From assembly GCF_001642085.1 (NCBI RefSeq), contig NZ_CP014699.1, forward strand, positions 868,001 to 932,000: a stretch of DNA of 64,000 nucleotides, given 5' to 3'. This document shows positions 19,666 through 28,213 of the stretch, piece after piece (the stretch's first letter is position 1; every line of letters begins with the position of its first letter). The notes under the pieces are model-generated. The model saw only the letters and a program-made list of their open reading frames with translations, did not search any database and was not told the origin of the DNA. Made by a program: the position numbers and the translations under genes. The DNA comes from Streptococcus pantholopis (lineage in GTDB: Bacteria; Bacillota; Bacilli; Lactobacillales; Streptococcaceae).

Positions 19666-20499
19666 ATGCTGCTGAATTTTTTTGATGGACTGCTCCATTA
19701 TCATTTTTTGCAGAATGCTTTATTGACGGCGGTCGTCATCGGTATCGTCGCAGGAGCAGTAGGTTGTTTTATCATTTTGCGATCGCTGTCTTTAATGGGT
19801 GATGCTATTTCCCATGCTGTTCTTCCAGGTGTCGCCCTTTCTTTTATATTGGGCATTCATTTTTTTGCAGGTGCCATTGTTTTTGGACTTTTAGCATCGA
19901 TTATCATTACCTTTATCAAAGAAAACAGTACAATTAAGGGAGACACGGCTATCGGGATTACTTTCAGTTCGTTTTTGGCTTTGGGTGTCATTTTGATTGG
20001 TCTGGCTAATAGCTCAACAGATCTTTTTCATATTTTGTTTGGCAATGTCTTAGCAGTACAAGATAGCGATAAGTGGCTGACTTTCTTTGTTTCGGGGCTG
20101 GTTTTAATCAGTCTGATTGTCTGTTATAAAGAGCTGCTCATCAGTTCATTTGACCCTGTTTTTGCTAAGTCAATCGGGCTGAATGTGACTTTCTACCACT
20201 ATCTGTTAATGGTTCTGTTAACATTAGTTGCCGTTACAGCCATGCAAAGTGTCGGAACCATTTTAATTGTTGCCATGCTGATTACACCGGCAGCAACGGC
20301 TTATTTATATGCCAACAGTCTGAAGGTCATGCTAGTTTTGGCGGGAATAATTGGTGCCTTGTCATCTGCTGTCGGACTTTTCCTAGGCTACACTTTTAAT
20401 ATTGCGGCAGGCTCGTCTATCGTTTTAACAGCTGCCAGTATTTTCTTTCTTTCCTTTCTTTTATCGCCTAAACAGCGTTTCTTAAAAACAGAAAAATAA
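19666..20499 (+). CDS. sloB: manganese ABC transporter permease
   Basis: Integral membrane subunit of 277 residues of the ABC-3 (metal) permease family with seven to nine hydrophobic segments. Family blocks seen: F-I-I-L-R-S-L-S-L-M-G-D-A-I-S-H-A-V-L-P-G-V at about 35-57, and the later M-Q-S-V-G-T-I-L-I-V-A-M-L-I-T-P-A-A-T-A. Translated directly after the ATPase gene. A hairpin follows the stop. Confidence 0.92.
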   Translation: MLLNFFDGLLHYHFLQNALLTAVVIGIVAGAVGCFIILRSLSLMGDAISHAVLPGVALSFILGIHFFAGAIVFGLLASIIITFIKENSTIKGDTAIGITFSSFLALGVILIGLANSSTDLFHILFGNVLAVQDSDKWLTFFVSGLVLISLIVCYKELLISSFDPVFAKSIGLNVTFYHYLLMVLLTLVAVTAMQSVGTILIVAMLITPAATAYLYANSLKVMLVLAGIIGALSSAVGLFLGYTFNIAAGSSIVLTAASIFFLSFLLSPKQRFLKTEK

Positions 20500-20500
20500 C

Positions 20501-20558
20501 AGTTGATTTACTCAAAATCATCTCAGTTGATAATTTCGTATGATTTTGATTCAACTCT
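20501..20558. terminator. hairpin between sloB and LysR gene
   Basis: Nested inverted repeat: outer AGTTGA/TCAACT, inner CAAAATCAT/ATGATTTTG. Serves both convergent genes; T run weak. Confidence 0.55.
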
Positions 20559-20572
20559 TAGATACTATCTCA

Positions 20573-21463
20573 TCAGTTTTCTGAAAAGATTTCTTTTGCC
20601 AAACGGATAAAGTCACCAAAAATCTGGGATTTTTGCTCAGACTTACTTGCGACTCCATACCATAAAGGGCAATCAACGGCTAAATTAACAGCAAATAACT
20701 GACTGCTATCTTTTGTAGTTACAAAGGACGGCATAATAGCAATTCCGACATCTCCTTGAACTAAAGTATGGCTAAGGATAATTGAGTCAGTAAAATAAAT
20801 AGAGGCATTGGGACACTGTTCACTGATAAGACGCTGGATAGCACTCTGTTTAGGAGGTGCCTGTAAGGCATTGATAAAAATTAGATTTTCATTAGCGAGT
20901 TCTTCTATTCGAATAGCAGTACAATGCCGTAAGCGATGTTTAGGAGGAAGGAGGCAGATAAAATTTCCCTCTAATAAATTTGTAAAATGAATATTGTTAA
21001 GTTGTTCAATATCGTCTAGTGTCGTAAAGATAAAGTCACATTCCCCGTTGAGAAGCTGCTGCTGCAGAATCGTATGGCTGGAATTGCTAAGGTAAAACTG
21101 AGTAACTGAGTATTCTTTTTTTAACTTTTTAACTAAATGGGGTAAGCACTGCATTTCTAAGACTGTACCAGTATAGCCTATAGCCAATGACGAGGAAAGG
21201 CGCTGTGAGATATTTCGGGCTCGGTTAATGGCTAAATTCATATTAGCAGTGATATGCTTGCAGTCTTCATAAAAACTTTTACCTGATTCCGTTAGTCTGA
21301 CATAGCGCCTCCCTCTCTGAAACAGCTGAAAACCTAATTCATCTTCTAAATTTTGGATAGCCTTACTTACAGCAGGCTGGCTGATATGTAAAGCATCTGC
21401 AGTTGTTGAAAAATTTAGAGTTTCAGCTAAATGAAGAAAGAGGTCTAATTTTTGGAAATCCAT
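20573..21463 (-). CDS. LysR family transcriptional regulator
   Basis: Regulator of 296 residues. N-terminal winged helix-turn-helix with the family pattern (F-L-H-L-A-E-T-L-N-F-S-T-T-A-D-A-L-H-I-S, then P-A-V-S-K-A-I-Q-N-L-E), followed by a two-lobe effector domain. Of two adjacent ATGs the second (21463) fits the AGGAGG site better. Divergent from the NmrA-like gene at 21679, which is its likely target. Effector unknown. A palindrome between the genes may be the operator. Confidence 0.88.
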   Translation of the reverse strand: MDFQKLDLFLHLAETLNFSTTADALHISQPAVSKAIQNLEDELGFQLFQRGRRYVRLTESGKSFYEDCKHITANMNLAINRARNISQRLSSSLAIGYTGTVLEMQCLPHLVKKLKKEYSVTQFYLSNSSHTILQQQLLNGECDFIFTTLDDIEQLNNIHFTNLLEGNFICLLPPKHRLRHCTAIRIEELANENLIFINALQAPPKQSAIQRLISEQCPNASIYFTDSIILSHTLVQGDVGIAIMPSFVTTKDSSQLFAVNLAVDCPLWYGVASKSEQKSQIFGDFIRLAKEIFSEN

Positions 21464-21581
21464 CATTTCCTCCTTATGTTAAATTGTGAGAGAATTAAGA
21501 TATTCTTATGCTGCTGAAGGAGCAGTAAGGAAGGGCGGTTGTTTATAGTATTTTTTTAAGCTCCGGCTAGTTTGCCCTCTT

Positions 21582-21602
21582 TTAATAACTTTTTGTTATT
21601 AA
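21582..21602. promoter_or_regulatory. perfect palindrome between LysR and NmrA-like genes
   Basis: TTAATAAC-N5-GTTATTAA, a perfect 8-bp inverted repeat containing the T-N11-A core of LysR sites. It lies about 75 bp before the NmrA-like start and is the best candidate operator. Confidence 0.6.
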
Positions 21603-21678
21603 GTATAACAAACTTCTATTGTAAAAGAAAACGTTTTTATGTTATCCTTTTCACATAAAATAAAAGGAGGACAAAACA

Positions 21679-22641
21679 ATGCGTTATATTGTAACTGGAG
21701 TTGACGGACAGCTAGGCCGCCGTATCGCAGAAAATATGCTGAAGGCTGTCGCAGGGTCAGAATTAACATTCACTGCTTCAGCTCTTAATCGTTTGAAAAA
21801 AGAGCAAATAGCTGAATGGGAAAAAATAGGAGTGAGAGTTGCTGAAGCCAACTATGATAATTATGCTCAGATGACTGATGCTTTTAAAGGTGGAGACCGT
21901 ATTTATATTATGTCGGGATTAGAGGTTGGTAAACGAACTAAGCAGCATCGTGATGCCATCGATGCTGCGATTGAAGCGGGTGTCAAGCATATTATTTATA
22001 ATTCCTGTATCGGTGCAACAGAACCCGAGTATGAAAAGGTTTACATCACACCGGATCACACCGCAACAGAAAAGTATTTGCGAAGCCTTAGTACGATTAC
22101 ATGGAATACAATGCGCAATAATCTTTATCTTGAAAACTATTTGACGATGTACCCTATGCTTGCTTTTATGGCAAATAATGAATGGTACAGTACGGCTAAG
22201 GATGGAAAAGCGACTTTTGTCCATAAAGATGATGTTGCGCGTGCCGGAGCTGCTCTCTTGCTTGGTAAAGGTCAAGTGAATCGATCTTATAATATTTGCG
22301 GTTCAGAACATATTTCGGTGCATGAAATTTGTGATCTAGTCGCTGAAGCATCAGGACGTCCGTTAAAATATTTCGGTGTTGAACCGGAAGAATACTATCA
22401 GTACCTTGAAAAACTGCACATTCCTCGCTTAATTACCGGGGATTTTTCACAGTCACCTGTGCCCTTTTGCGGTGCAGACATTGTTACCAATGATGAAGCT
22501 GTTTTAAACGGTATGGAAGATGTTGAATCAACAGCTATCAAAGATTTGACTGGCCAAGAACCAAAGACAGCTGCCGATATAGTCAATAACTACAGCTATA
22601 TCTGGGAAGAAAATATTACCAATTGGGACCAAATGCGCTGA
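21679..22641 (+). CDS. NmrA-like NAD(P)-binding reductase
   Basis: Protein of 320 residues of the atypical SDR/NmrA group, close to NAD(P)H:quinone oxidoreductase type 2. Rossmann start Y-I-V-T-G-V-D-G-Q-L-G-R-R at 3-15; a Y-N-S-C-I-G-A segment follows where SDRs have the Ser-containing strand; later H-K-D-D-V-A-R-A-G-A-A-L-L is the usual NmrA block. It probably reduces a quinone or electrophile. Preceded by AAAGGAGG and by a promoter-like TTATCCT. Paired with the divergent LysR gene, a common inducible detoxification layout. Confidence 0.82.
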   Translation: MRYIVTGVDGQLGRRIAENMLKAVAGSELTFTASALNRLKKEQIAEWEKIGVRVAEANYDNYAQMTDAFKGGDRIYIMSGLEVGKRTKQHRDAIDAAIEAGVKHIIYNSCIGATEPEYEKVYITPDHTATEKYLRSLSTITWNTMRNNLYLENYLTMYPMLAFMANNEWYSTAKDGKATFVHKDDVARAGAALLLGKGQVNRSYNICGSEHISVHEICDLVAEASGRPLKYFGVEPEEYYQYLEKLHIPRLITGDFSQSPVPFCGADIVTNDEAVLNGMEDVESTAIKDLTGQEPKTAADIVNNYSYIWEENITNWDQMR

Positions 22642-22758
22642 GCGCAGCAGCAAGAGGTCGCTTCAGCTGTAAAATTTGGAATGAATGACCTTGGGCTAAT
22701 TTTGACTTACGCTGTAAAAATTACTGTGACAAAAAGTATATTTTCCCTCCGCTCTCAA

Positions 22759-22813
22759 AAAAACAGGTCAGTCTGTCCCAGTGAAATTAATCACTGGCAG
22801 ACTGGCCTGTTTT
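22759..22813. terminator. bidirectional terminator NmrA-like / cyclophilin
   Basis: Long inverted repeat AAACAGGTCAGTCTG-x-CCAGTGA with its near-perfect complement around a short AT loop, between convergent genes. Confidence 0.9.
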
Positions 22814-22818
22814 GAGGC

Positions 22819-23625
22819 TTATTTTTTAAATGAATAATCTTTGATAATTTTAATGGCAGTGATTGTCACATCTGTTTGAGGTTTATCATTGTCATCGGTA
22901 GGTGTTTGTGCGATTTTATCAACAACCGCCATTCCGTCAGTCACTTGGCCAAATACGGTATAATTCCCATCTAAACTAGGATAGCCGCCTTCTTTATAGG
23001 CATCAATGATGGCCTGCGGATACTGGTTCTCCGACAGGGACGCCGATTGGTCTTCTGAATTGTCAACAATAAAAAATTGGCTGGTATTGGTGTCTGCTCC
23101 GCTGTTAGCCATAGCCAGAGCACCGCGGAGGTGGTAGAGATAAGGTGAGATTTCATTAGCAAATCCCTTACCACTGTCAATGCTGCTGTCCTTTCCTTTC
23201 CAGATAGATTCGCCGCCGCTGCCATTACCGCTTGGATCACCTCCCTGGATGACAAAATCATCAATCACACGATGAAAAGTCAGGCCGTCATAATAACCGG
23301 ACTTAGCATGTGTCAGGAAATTCTCAACAGCTAATGGTGCATAGGCAGGAAAGAGTTTAATACTAATATCGCCCATAGATGTTTGCAGTACAACCTGTGC
23401 TTCATCAGAAGCGATTTTCTTGGAAAGCTGCGGGAAAGCAGTGCTATCGGATTTTAATGCCTTATCTAAATCTTTCTGATACCGGCTCTCGGCTGATCGG
23501 CTGGCACTGGCCGACTGACTGGAAGCGACATAGTCTTCTCCTTTAATTAAGCGGTTTAAGTCATCACAGCCGCTTAAAATAAGAAGGCAGGCAGCTATAA
23601 AAATCAAAGGTAAGTAATTCTTCAT
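22819..23625 (-). CDS. cyclophilin-type peptidyl-prolyl isomerase, lipoprotein
   Basis: Extracytoplasmic folding enzyme of 268 residues. Signal peptide with lipobox L-S-G-C (Cys at about 20), a Ser-rich linker, then a cyclophilin domain: F-H-R-V-I-D-D-F-V-I-Q-G-G-D-P (catalytic Arg in F-H-R), A-M-A-N-S-G-A-D-T-N-T-S-Q-F-F-I, and F-G-Q-V-T-D-G-M-A-V-V. Streptococcal homologues (SlrA type) are membrane-attached and help secreted proteins fold. AAAGGAG precedes the ATG. Monocistronic. Confidence 0.93.
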   Translation of the reverse strand: MKNYLPLIFIAACLLILSGCDDLNRLIKGEDYVASSQSASASRSAESRYQKDLDKALKSDSTAFPQLSKKIASDEAQVVLQTSMGDISIKLFPAYAPLAVENFLTHAKSGYYDGLTFHRVIDDFVIQGGDPSGNGSGGESIWKGKDSSIDSGKGFANEISPYLYHLRGALAMANSGADTNTSQFFIVDNSEDQSASLSENQYPQAIIDAYKEGGYPSLDGNYTVFGQVTDGMAVVDKIAQTPTDDNDKPQTDVTITAIKIIKDYSFKK

Positions 23626-23832
23626 AGGGACTCCTTTGCAGATCGGTGTTTACTTTATTTTAACATAATTGCATAACTTGCTCCACAATAGTACAGCAGT
23701 TCTTGTTTTGACAGTGCTAACTAAAGACGGCTGAAGGAATGGACTCAAAATTTCCGAAAAATTTTCATAAATAAAGCTTTTAGCCTTAAAATTATGATAG
23801 AATAGGAGTAATTAAAAATTGGAGGAGATCTT

Positions 23833-24954
23833 ATGGCAACAAAAGAAGAGTGGACCAGTTTGTTTGAGACAGTAGTCGGCCGCAAGCCCAGTCCGCAGGA
23901 ATTTATGAAGGCAAAAGAGACCGGTTTTGATCCGACTAAGATTATCGAAATATCTGGAACGAAGCAGGACAGTAATGTACAGCAACCCCCAAAACCTTCT
24001 GTGGGAAGTGTGGGAGTTCCGTCTGATAAGAAGGACAAAGAAAAGATTGTTTTGCCGATTATTTCATTGGTGCTTTCCGGTCTGTTCTTACTGCTGACTC
24101 TGCTGACACCTTGGAAGCTTATCTTTACGTCCTTAGCTTTGCTGTCTGTTATTATTGCCATGGTGCTGCTGATTGCCAACTGGAAAAAACCAAAGAAACG
24201 TCTGACCCTTATTGCTTTTGCGGTATCTATCCTTGCTTTTGCGGTCAGTCTGGGCGTGACAGCTTACACGACTTTCAATAGCGACTGGTTTAAGACTGTT
24301 AGCAAGGAGCCTGATCGTGATAAAGATACCGACCAGGAAGACCTTGATGATGACGAGGAAGACAGCACAGACATTAATGATTATATTGATAAAGATTATA
24401 AGTTTGACTGGAGCGAGTCTGACTTTCTATCTCTGAATGTTTACTCTGTTTCATCAGACAAAAGCGGTGACAAGGTCAAAGATATTCTTAAAACCTATGG
24501 CAAGGCGAGTGAGGCTCGAATCAGTGATAATAATCTGTATTTAACTTATAAAGACAACAATAATTCTAAAATAGTTGATCTAGCGTTCAGCCGAAGAGAC
24601 GGAATCTACACACTGGCCTACGCTCATGCCTATGGTTTTACTGATAATATTAAGACTGATTCAAACTATAAATCAACCTGGAAACAGTCTGATTTTGATG
24701 ATTTAAAAGAGGCTTCAAGTTCGGACCTGACAGCAGGCAGTAAGTGGACAGATATTCAAAAGAAATTTGGCAATCCTGAGTCAGCTGTAGAAAGTATTTC
24801 TAATTACGGTAATGGTGATGGCTTTGAGAAAACCTTGGATGTTACCTACAGCGATTACTCAGCTTCCGGAGACTATTTATCCTATGTCAGCCTTGATTTT
24901 AAAGAAGAAGACGGCGTTTATTATTTGACACACAAATACGCTAATGGAGATTAA
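23833..24954 (+). CDS. multi-pass membrane protein with tandem extracellular repeats (paralogue A)
   Basis: Protein of 373 residues, family not recognised. Residues 1-45 form a conserved charged N-domain (W-T-S-L-F-E-T-V-V-G-R-K-P-S-P-Q-E). Three hydrophobic segments lie at about 73-92, 95-115 and 122-143, then an acidic linker (D-D-D-E-E-D), then two related modules of about 80-85 residues: each starts W-x-x-S-D-F and contains a K-x-x-G-(K/N)-x-x-(E/S)-(A/S) turn and a D-G-(I/V)-Y end. That modular pattern recalls BLIP/SmpA-like folds, which is only a guess. Sister of the next gene; both have the same AGGAGATC/GGGAGATC ribosome site. Its neighbours downstream are the toxin cassettes, but no functional link is shown. 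Confidence 0.7.
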   Translation: MATKEEWTSLFETVVGRKPSPQEFMKAKETGFDPTKIIEISGTKQDSNVQQPPKPSVGSVGVPSDKKDKEKIVLPIISLVLSGLFLLLTLLTPWKLIFTSLALLSVIIAMVLLIANWKKPKKRLTLIAFAVSILAFAVSLGVTAYTTFNSDWFKTVSKEPDRDKDTDQEDLDDDEEDSTDINDYIDKDYKFDWSESDFLSLNVYSVSSDKSGDKVKDILKTYGKASEARISDNNLYLTYKDNNNSKIVDLAFSRRDGIYTLAYAHAYGFTDNIKTDSNYKSTWKQSDFDDLKEASSSDLTAGSKWTDIQKKFGNPESAVESISNYGNGDGFEKTLDVTYSDYSASGDYLSYVSLDFKEEDGVYYLTHKYANGD

Positions 24955-25015
24955 ACTATTTTTTGACCTAAACGATGAGACAGCTTAACGGTTTAAGTGA
25001 AAAAGCTGGGATTTG

Positions 25016-25066
25016 AACAGCACCTCTAAAGTTAGATTTCGTGGCTAACTTTAGGGGTGCTGTTTT
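25016..25066 (+). terminator. terminator between the paralogues
   Basis: Arms AACAGCACC.CTAAAGTTAG and CTAACTTTAG.GGTGCTGTT, then TTTT. Confidence 0.9.
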
Positions 25067-25157
25067 GATGAAATTTAGCTGCTGGAAAGAACTGATCGGT
25101 TTATTGCTCCGAAATTATGGTAAAATAAAGAGGATTAAATGAGGGAAGGGAGATCTT

Positions 25158-26324
25158 ATGGCAACCAAAAAAGAGTGGACCAGTTTGTTTGAGACAGTAG
25201 TCGGCCGCAAGCCCAGTCCACAGGAATTGATAAAGGCAAAAGAGACCGGTTTTGATCCGGGCAAGATTATTGACATTGCCGGAGCTACTCAGGGAAATTT
25301 TGCAGAGCTGCCTCAGCAGTCAGCGTCTGTCAGCTCTGATAAGAAAACGAGTGAAAAGAAAGCTTGGTCGATGCTTGCTCTGGCAGTTTCTGGACTTTCT
25401 TTGCTCTTGGCTCTGCTGACACCTTGGAAGCTTCCCTTTGCGGCAGCAGCTTTGATAGGAGCAGTTTTTGCTGCAGTCTTGCTGTTTTTCAACTGGAAAA
25501 AGACGAAAAAACCTTGGCCGCTTATTGCTTTTACGCTATCTGTCCTTGTCTTTGCAGCCGGATTGGGTGTGACAGCTTATACCTATTTTAACAGCAGTTC
25601 TCAAACGACTGTCGGACGGCTCAATAAAGATCAAAACAAGATGACTGCTTCCAAAAAGGACAGCGGCAAAAAAGTTAAAGAGAAAAAAAAGGAAGACAGC
25701 GATGATGACAAGGAAGACAGTGCAGACATTAATGACTATATTGATGGAGATTATCAATTTGACTGGACCGAGTCTGACTTTCTGTCCTTGAAAGTTTATT
25801 CCATTCATGACAGCAACAGAGGGACTAGAATTAAGACTATTCTCAAAACTTATGGCAAAGCAACGGAAGGCCGTATGAACGGTGACAGTTTATCCTTGAC
25901 TTATTTCAATGGAGATTATAGTTCTTTAAAGGAAGTTGAGCTGCGTTTTGTTAGAAAAGACGGGATTTATAGTCTGATCAAAGCAACAGCAGAAGGCCTT
26001 TCAGATAATACTGTCACGATAAAGAAAGATTATCGGGCGAACTGGACGCAGTCTGATTTTGATGCCCTGCAAGAGGCCCCTGAAGCTCCAAATTCAGACT
26101 TAACAGTAGGCAGTAAATGGACAGATATTCAAAAACAGTTTGGAGACCCGCGCTTATCGGATCAAAGAATTGTCAACTTTGGGGATGGTGAAGGATTCGA
26201 AAAGCAGCTGGATGTGACTTATCTTGATTACTCAGCCCCTGAAGGCCTCCTGCCTTATGTCCATCTTGACTTTAAAGAAAAGGACGGAGTTTACTACTTA
26301 ACCCATAAATATGCTAAGGAGTAG
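25158..26324 (+). CDS. multi-pass membrane protein with tandem extracellular repeats (paralogue B)
   Basis: Protein of 388 residues, paralogue of the gene at 23833. The first 38 residues are nearly identical even at base level, while the membrane and outer parts have diverged. Same plan: charged N-domain, three transmembrane segments, Lys/Asp-rich linker (longer here), two W-T-x-S-D-F modules, ending in D-G-V-Y-Y-L-T-H-K-Y. The pair arose by tandem duplication. Each has its own promoter and terminator. Function unknown. Confidence 0.7.
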   Translation: MATKKEWTSLFETVVGRKPSPQELIKAKETGFDPGKIIDIAGATQGNFAELPQQSASVSSDKKTSEKKAWSMLALAVSGLSLLLALLTPWKLPFAAAALIGAVFAAVLLFFNWKKTKKPWPLIAFTLSVLVFAAGLGVTAYTYFNSSSQTTVGRLNKDQNKMTASKKDSGKKVKEKKKEDSDDDKEDSADINDYIDGDYQFDWTESDFLSLKVYSIHDSNRGTRIKTILKTYGKATEGRMNGDSLSLTYFNGDYSSLKEVELRFVRKDGIYSLIKATAEGLSDNTVTIKKDYRANWTQSDFDALQEAPEAPNSDLTVGSKWTDIQKQFGDPRLSDQRIVNFGDGEGFEKQLDVTYLDYSAPEGLLPYVHLDFKEKDGVYYLTHKYAKE

Positions 26325-26465
26325 ACACTCTTTGAACTTAAAATACAAAGCCAAAATTCACCGGTAGTGTAAGGAGAAGGCTCTTTTAAACTGCTGAAAG
26401 AAGATTTCTATGGCATAGCCTTCTGTTTATGGTTAGCCGAGACAACTTTTAACCTGCAAACTGCA

Positions 26466-26490
26466 GAGCCGGGGAGAAACCCTGGCTCTT
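26466..26490 (+). terminator. terminator after paralogue B
   Basis: Stem AGAGCC.GGG / CCC.GGCTCT with short loop, followed by TTTTGTCTTTT. The rest of the 330-bp gap to the next gene shows no coding signal. Confidence 0.75.
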
Positions 26491-26574
26491 TTGTCTTTTC
26501 TTTAAGCTGCCTTCTTTCTCATCGTGCTTAGTGAGCCATTTTTTCTTTGAACTGTCTAAAATATTATCACTTAC

Positions 26575-26603
26575 TGGTTTTTTCAGTATCACTATGCTAT
26601 ACT
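26575..26603 (+). promoter_or_regulatory. promoter of toxin cassette 2a
   Basis: -35 TGGTTT (26575-26580), 17-bp spacer, -10 TATACT (26598-26603) with upstream TG. Almost the same sequence as at 8082-8110. Confidence 0.7.
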
Positions 26604-26657
26604 AATGAAAATTAAAACGAATTACTGAGGTTGTCTACAGGGAACAAGGAGCAGGCT

Positions 26658-27284
26658 ATGGCTAAAAGGAAAGGGTTAAGCAGACCGACAAAGATTTTCT
26701 GGGGACTGCTGGCTGTGGTTCTCATCGCTATCACAGGAATTTGGGGGTATAATCGCTATATGCAAAAGAAAAAGGTTGAACAGCTTTACCAGCACGGCTT
26801 TCGGCTGCTGGAAGAACAGATTGCCACTTATATTAAAGAGAACTATTCCGGTGTCAGTAAAATCGAGTTTTCACCGATTTTTATATCTGGTGGTGGCCAG
26901 CATTCATTTCTAAACCTAGATGTGGTGCCAGTGGTATATGATGAGTACGGGAATAAAGCACTGCTTGCGGGAAGTACAAGTGAAGGCGGCTATCCAGCCT
27001 ATGGTGTTGGAGGAGATTTATACGCCCTTGAGTTAGATCAATTTGGAAATGAAATTATTACATTAAGGTATTCAGCGAATGGAGACTGGATTGATGTAGC
27101 TAATTATGAGCATTTACCTGAAGAAGCTAAATTGAATTCCCATAATACTACGGACTCAATTTTGGCTATTCATATCAAAGATAAAAAAATAAAAGGAGTT
27201 TCTAAAAATGAAAATGGAAGTCCCAAGGCTAATATTTTTTATAATTTAGAAATTAGGAAAGGAGATTGGCAAGAATGGCATTAA
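26658..27284 (+). CDS. single-pass membrane protein, candidate immunity protein (orphan cassette)
   Basis: Protein of 208 residues, paralogue of those at 8165 and 27596. Basic start, transmembrane helix at 12-31 and the Y-I-K-E-N-Y-S-G-(V/I)-S-K-I-E-F-S-P stretch are shared; the outer domain from about residue 75 is its own. ATG at 26658 after CAAGGAG. Its end overlaps the start of the truncated toxin fragment at 27275 by 10 bp, so translation is coupled. With its toxin lost it is an orphan, and may still protect against kin that carry the matching toxin. Confidence 0.6.
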   Translation: MAKRKGLSRPTKIFWGLLAVVLIAITGIWGYNRYMQKKKVEQLYQHGFRLLEEQIATYIKENYSGVSKIEFSPIFISGGGQHSFLNLDVVPVVYDEYGNKALLAGSTSEGGYPAYGVGGDLYALELDQFGNEIITLRYSANGDWIDVANYEHLPEEAKLNSHNTTDSILAIHIKDKKIKGVSKNENGSPKANIFYNLEIRKGDWQEWH

Positions 27285-27493
27285 AAGACCAAGATATACA
27301 AGGTTTACAAGGTATGGTTGATAAGTGGTCTCAAATCCCTGAATCGGATTATGGACGATATAAGGCAAAAGATGGAAATTGGTATGAAATTGTCAACACT
27401 CAAGACGGCACGACAGAAGCCATTGCTGTAGCCCCGGTTGTTGATGGCAAGACAGACTACAGCCAAACGGCTATCGTTGTGGCGGGGACATAA
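27275..27493 (+). CDS. orphan N-terminal fragment of lipase toxin
   Basis: Frame of 72 residues matching the start of the toxins at 8786 and 28204 up to T-A-I-V-V-A-G-T, where a TAA stops it. The first 45 residues (D-K-W-S-Q-I-P-E-S-D-Y) differ from both intact toxins, while the last 25 are identical to the toxin at 28204. The catalytic Ser and the helical domain are absent, so it cannot be an active lipase. It keeps a good ribosome site (AAAGGAG) and no internal stop, so it may still be translated. Best read as a displaced cassette. Confidence 0.7.
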   Translation: MALKDQDIQGLQGMVDKWSQIPESDYGRYKAKDGNWYEIVNTQDGTTEAIAVAPVVDGKTDYSQTAIVVAGT

Positions 27494-27512
27494 AAATGCT
27501 GACAAAGGTCAC

Positions 27513-27541
27513 TTGCTTTTTTGAAACTGCTATGCTATACT
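27513..27541 (+). promoter_or_regulatory. promoter of toxin cassette 2b
   Basis: -35 TTGCTT (27513-27518), 17-bp spacer, -10 TATACT (27536-27541), 20 bp after the stop of the orphan fragment. Confidence 0.7.
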
Positions 27542-27595
27542 AATGAAAATTAAAACGAATGATTGAGGTTGTCTACAGGGAACAAGGAGCAGGAT

Positions 27596-28213
27596 ATGGC
27601 TAAAAGGAAAAAGTTAAGCAGACCGACAAAGATTTTCTGGGGACTGCTGGCTGCTGTTCTCATCACTATCACAGGAATTTGGGGGTATAATCGCTATATG
27701 GCAATAGAAAAAGTGAATCAGCTTTATAAACATGGTTTCAGACTTTATGAAGAACAGATTGCCACTTATATTAAAGAGAACTATTCCGGTATCAGTAAAA
27801 TCGAGTTTTCACCGATTTTTGTAGATGGAGACGGACGCTTTACGATGCGAACAGTCAATGTCGTGCCAGTGATTTATGATGAAGAAGGAAATAAAGCATA
27901 TTTAGGGAGAAAAGTTGAAAGCGTACACCATGTAACTTATGGTATTGGAGCAGACTTAACTTTGCAGTTTGACAGTTTCGGAAATGAAATTATAGAATTA
28001 GTCGGTCAAGAAGGTGTTATTGATGTTTCTAATTACGATGAGTTACCAGATAAAGCCATAAGAAAGGAAGATAAAGGGTTAGATGACAATATGAATACAT
28101 TAATTAAGTATAACAAACTAAAAAATGTTAAAAAATCTTCCCAAGGCAGTCCTAAGATTGATATAACCTATAATTTAGAAATCAAGAAAGGAGAACATTG
28201 GAAATGGCATTGA
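27596..28213 (+). CDS. single-pass membrane protein, candidate immunity protein (cassette 2b)
   Basis: Protein of 205 residues. N-terminal basic residues and one transmembrane helix (12-31) as in its paralogues; the outer domain has the F-V-D-G-D-G-R-F-T-M-R-T stretch that is also in the protein at 8165 but diverges after it. The stop overlaps the toxin start at 28204 by 10 bp. Presumed immunity to the downstream lipase toxin, from context. Confidence 0.6.
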   Translation: MAKRKKLSRPTKIFWGLLAAVLITITGIWGYNRYMAIEKVNQLYKHGFRLYEEQIATYIKENYSGISKIEFSPIFVDGDGRFTMRTVNVVPVIYDEEGNKAYLGRKVESVHHVTYGIGADLTLQFDSFGNEIIELVGQEGVIDVSNYDELPDKAIRKEDKGLDDNMNTLIKYNKLKNVKKSSQGSPKIDITYNLEIKKGEHWKWH

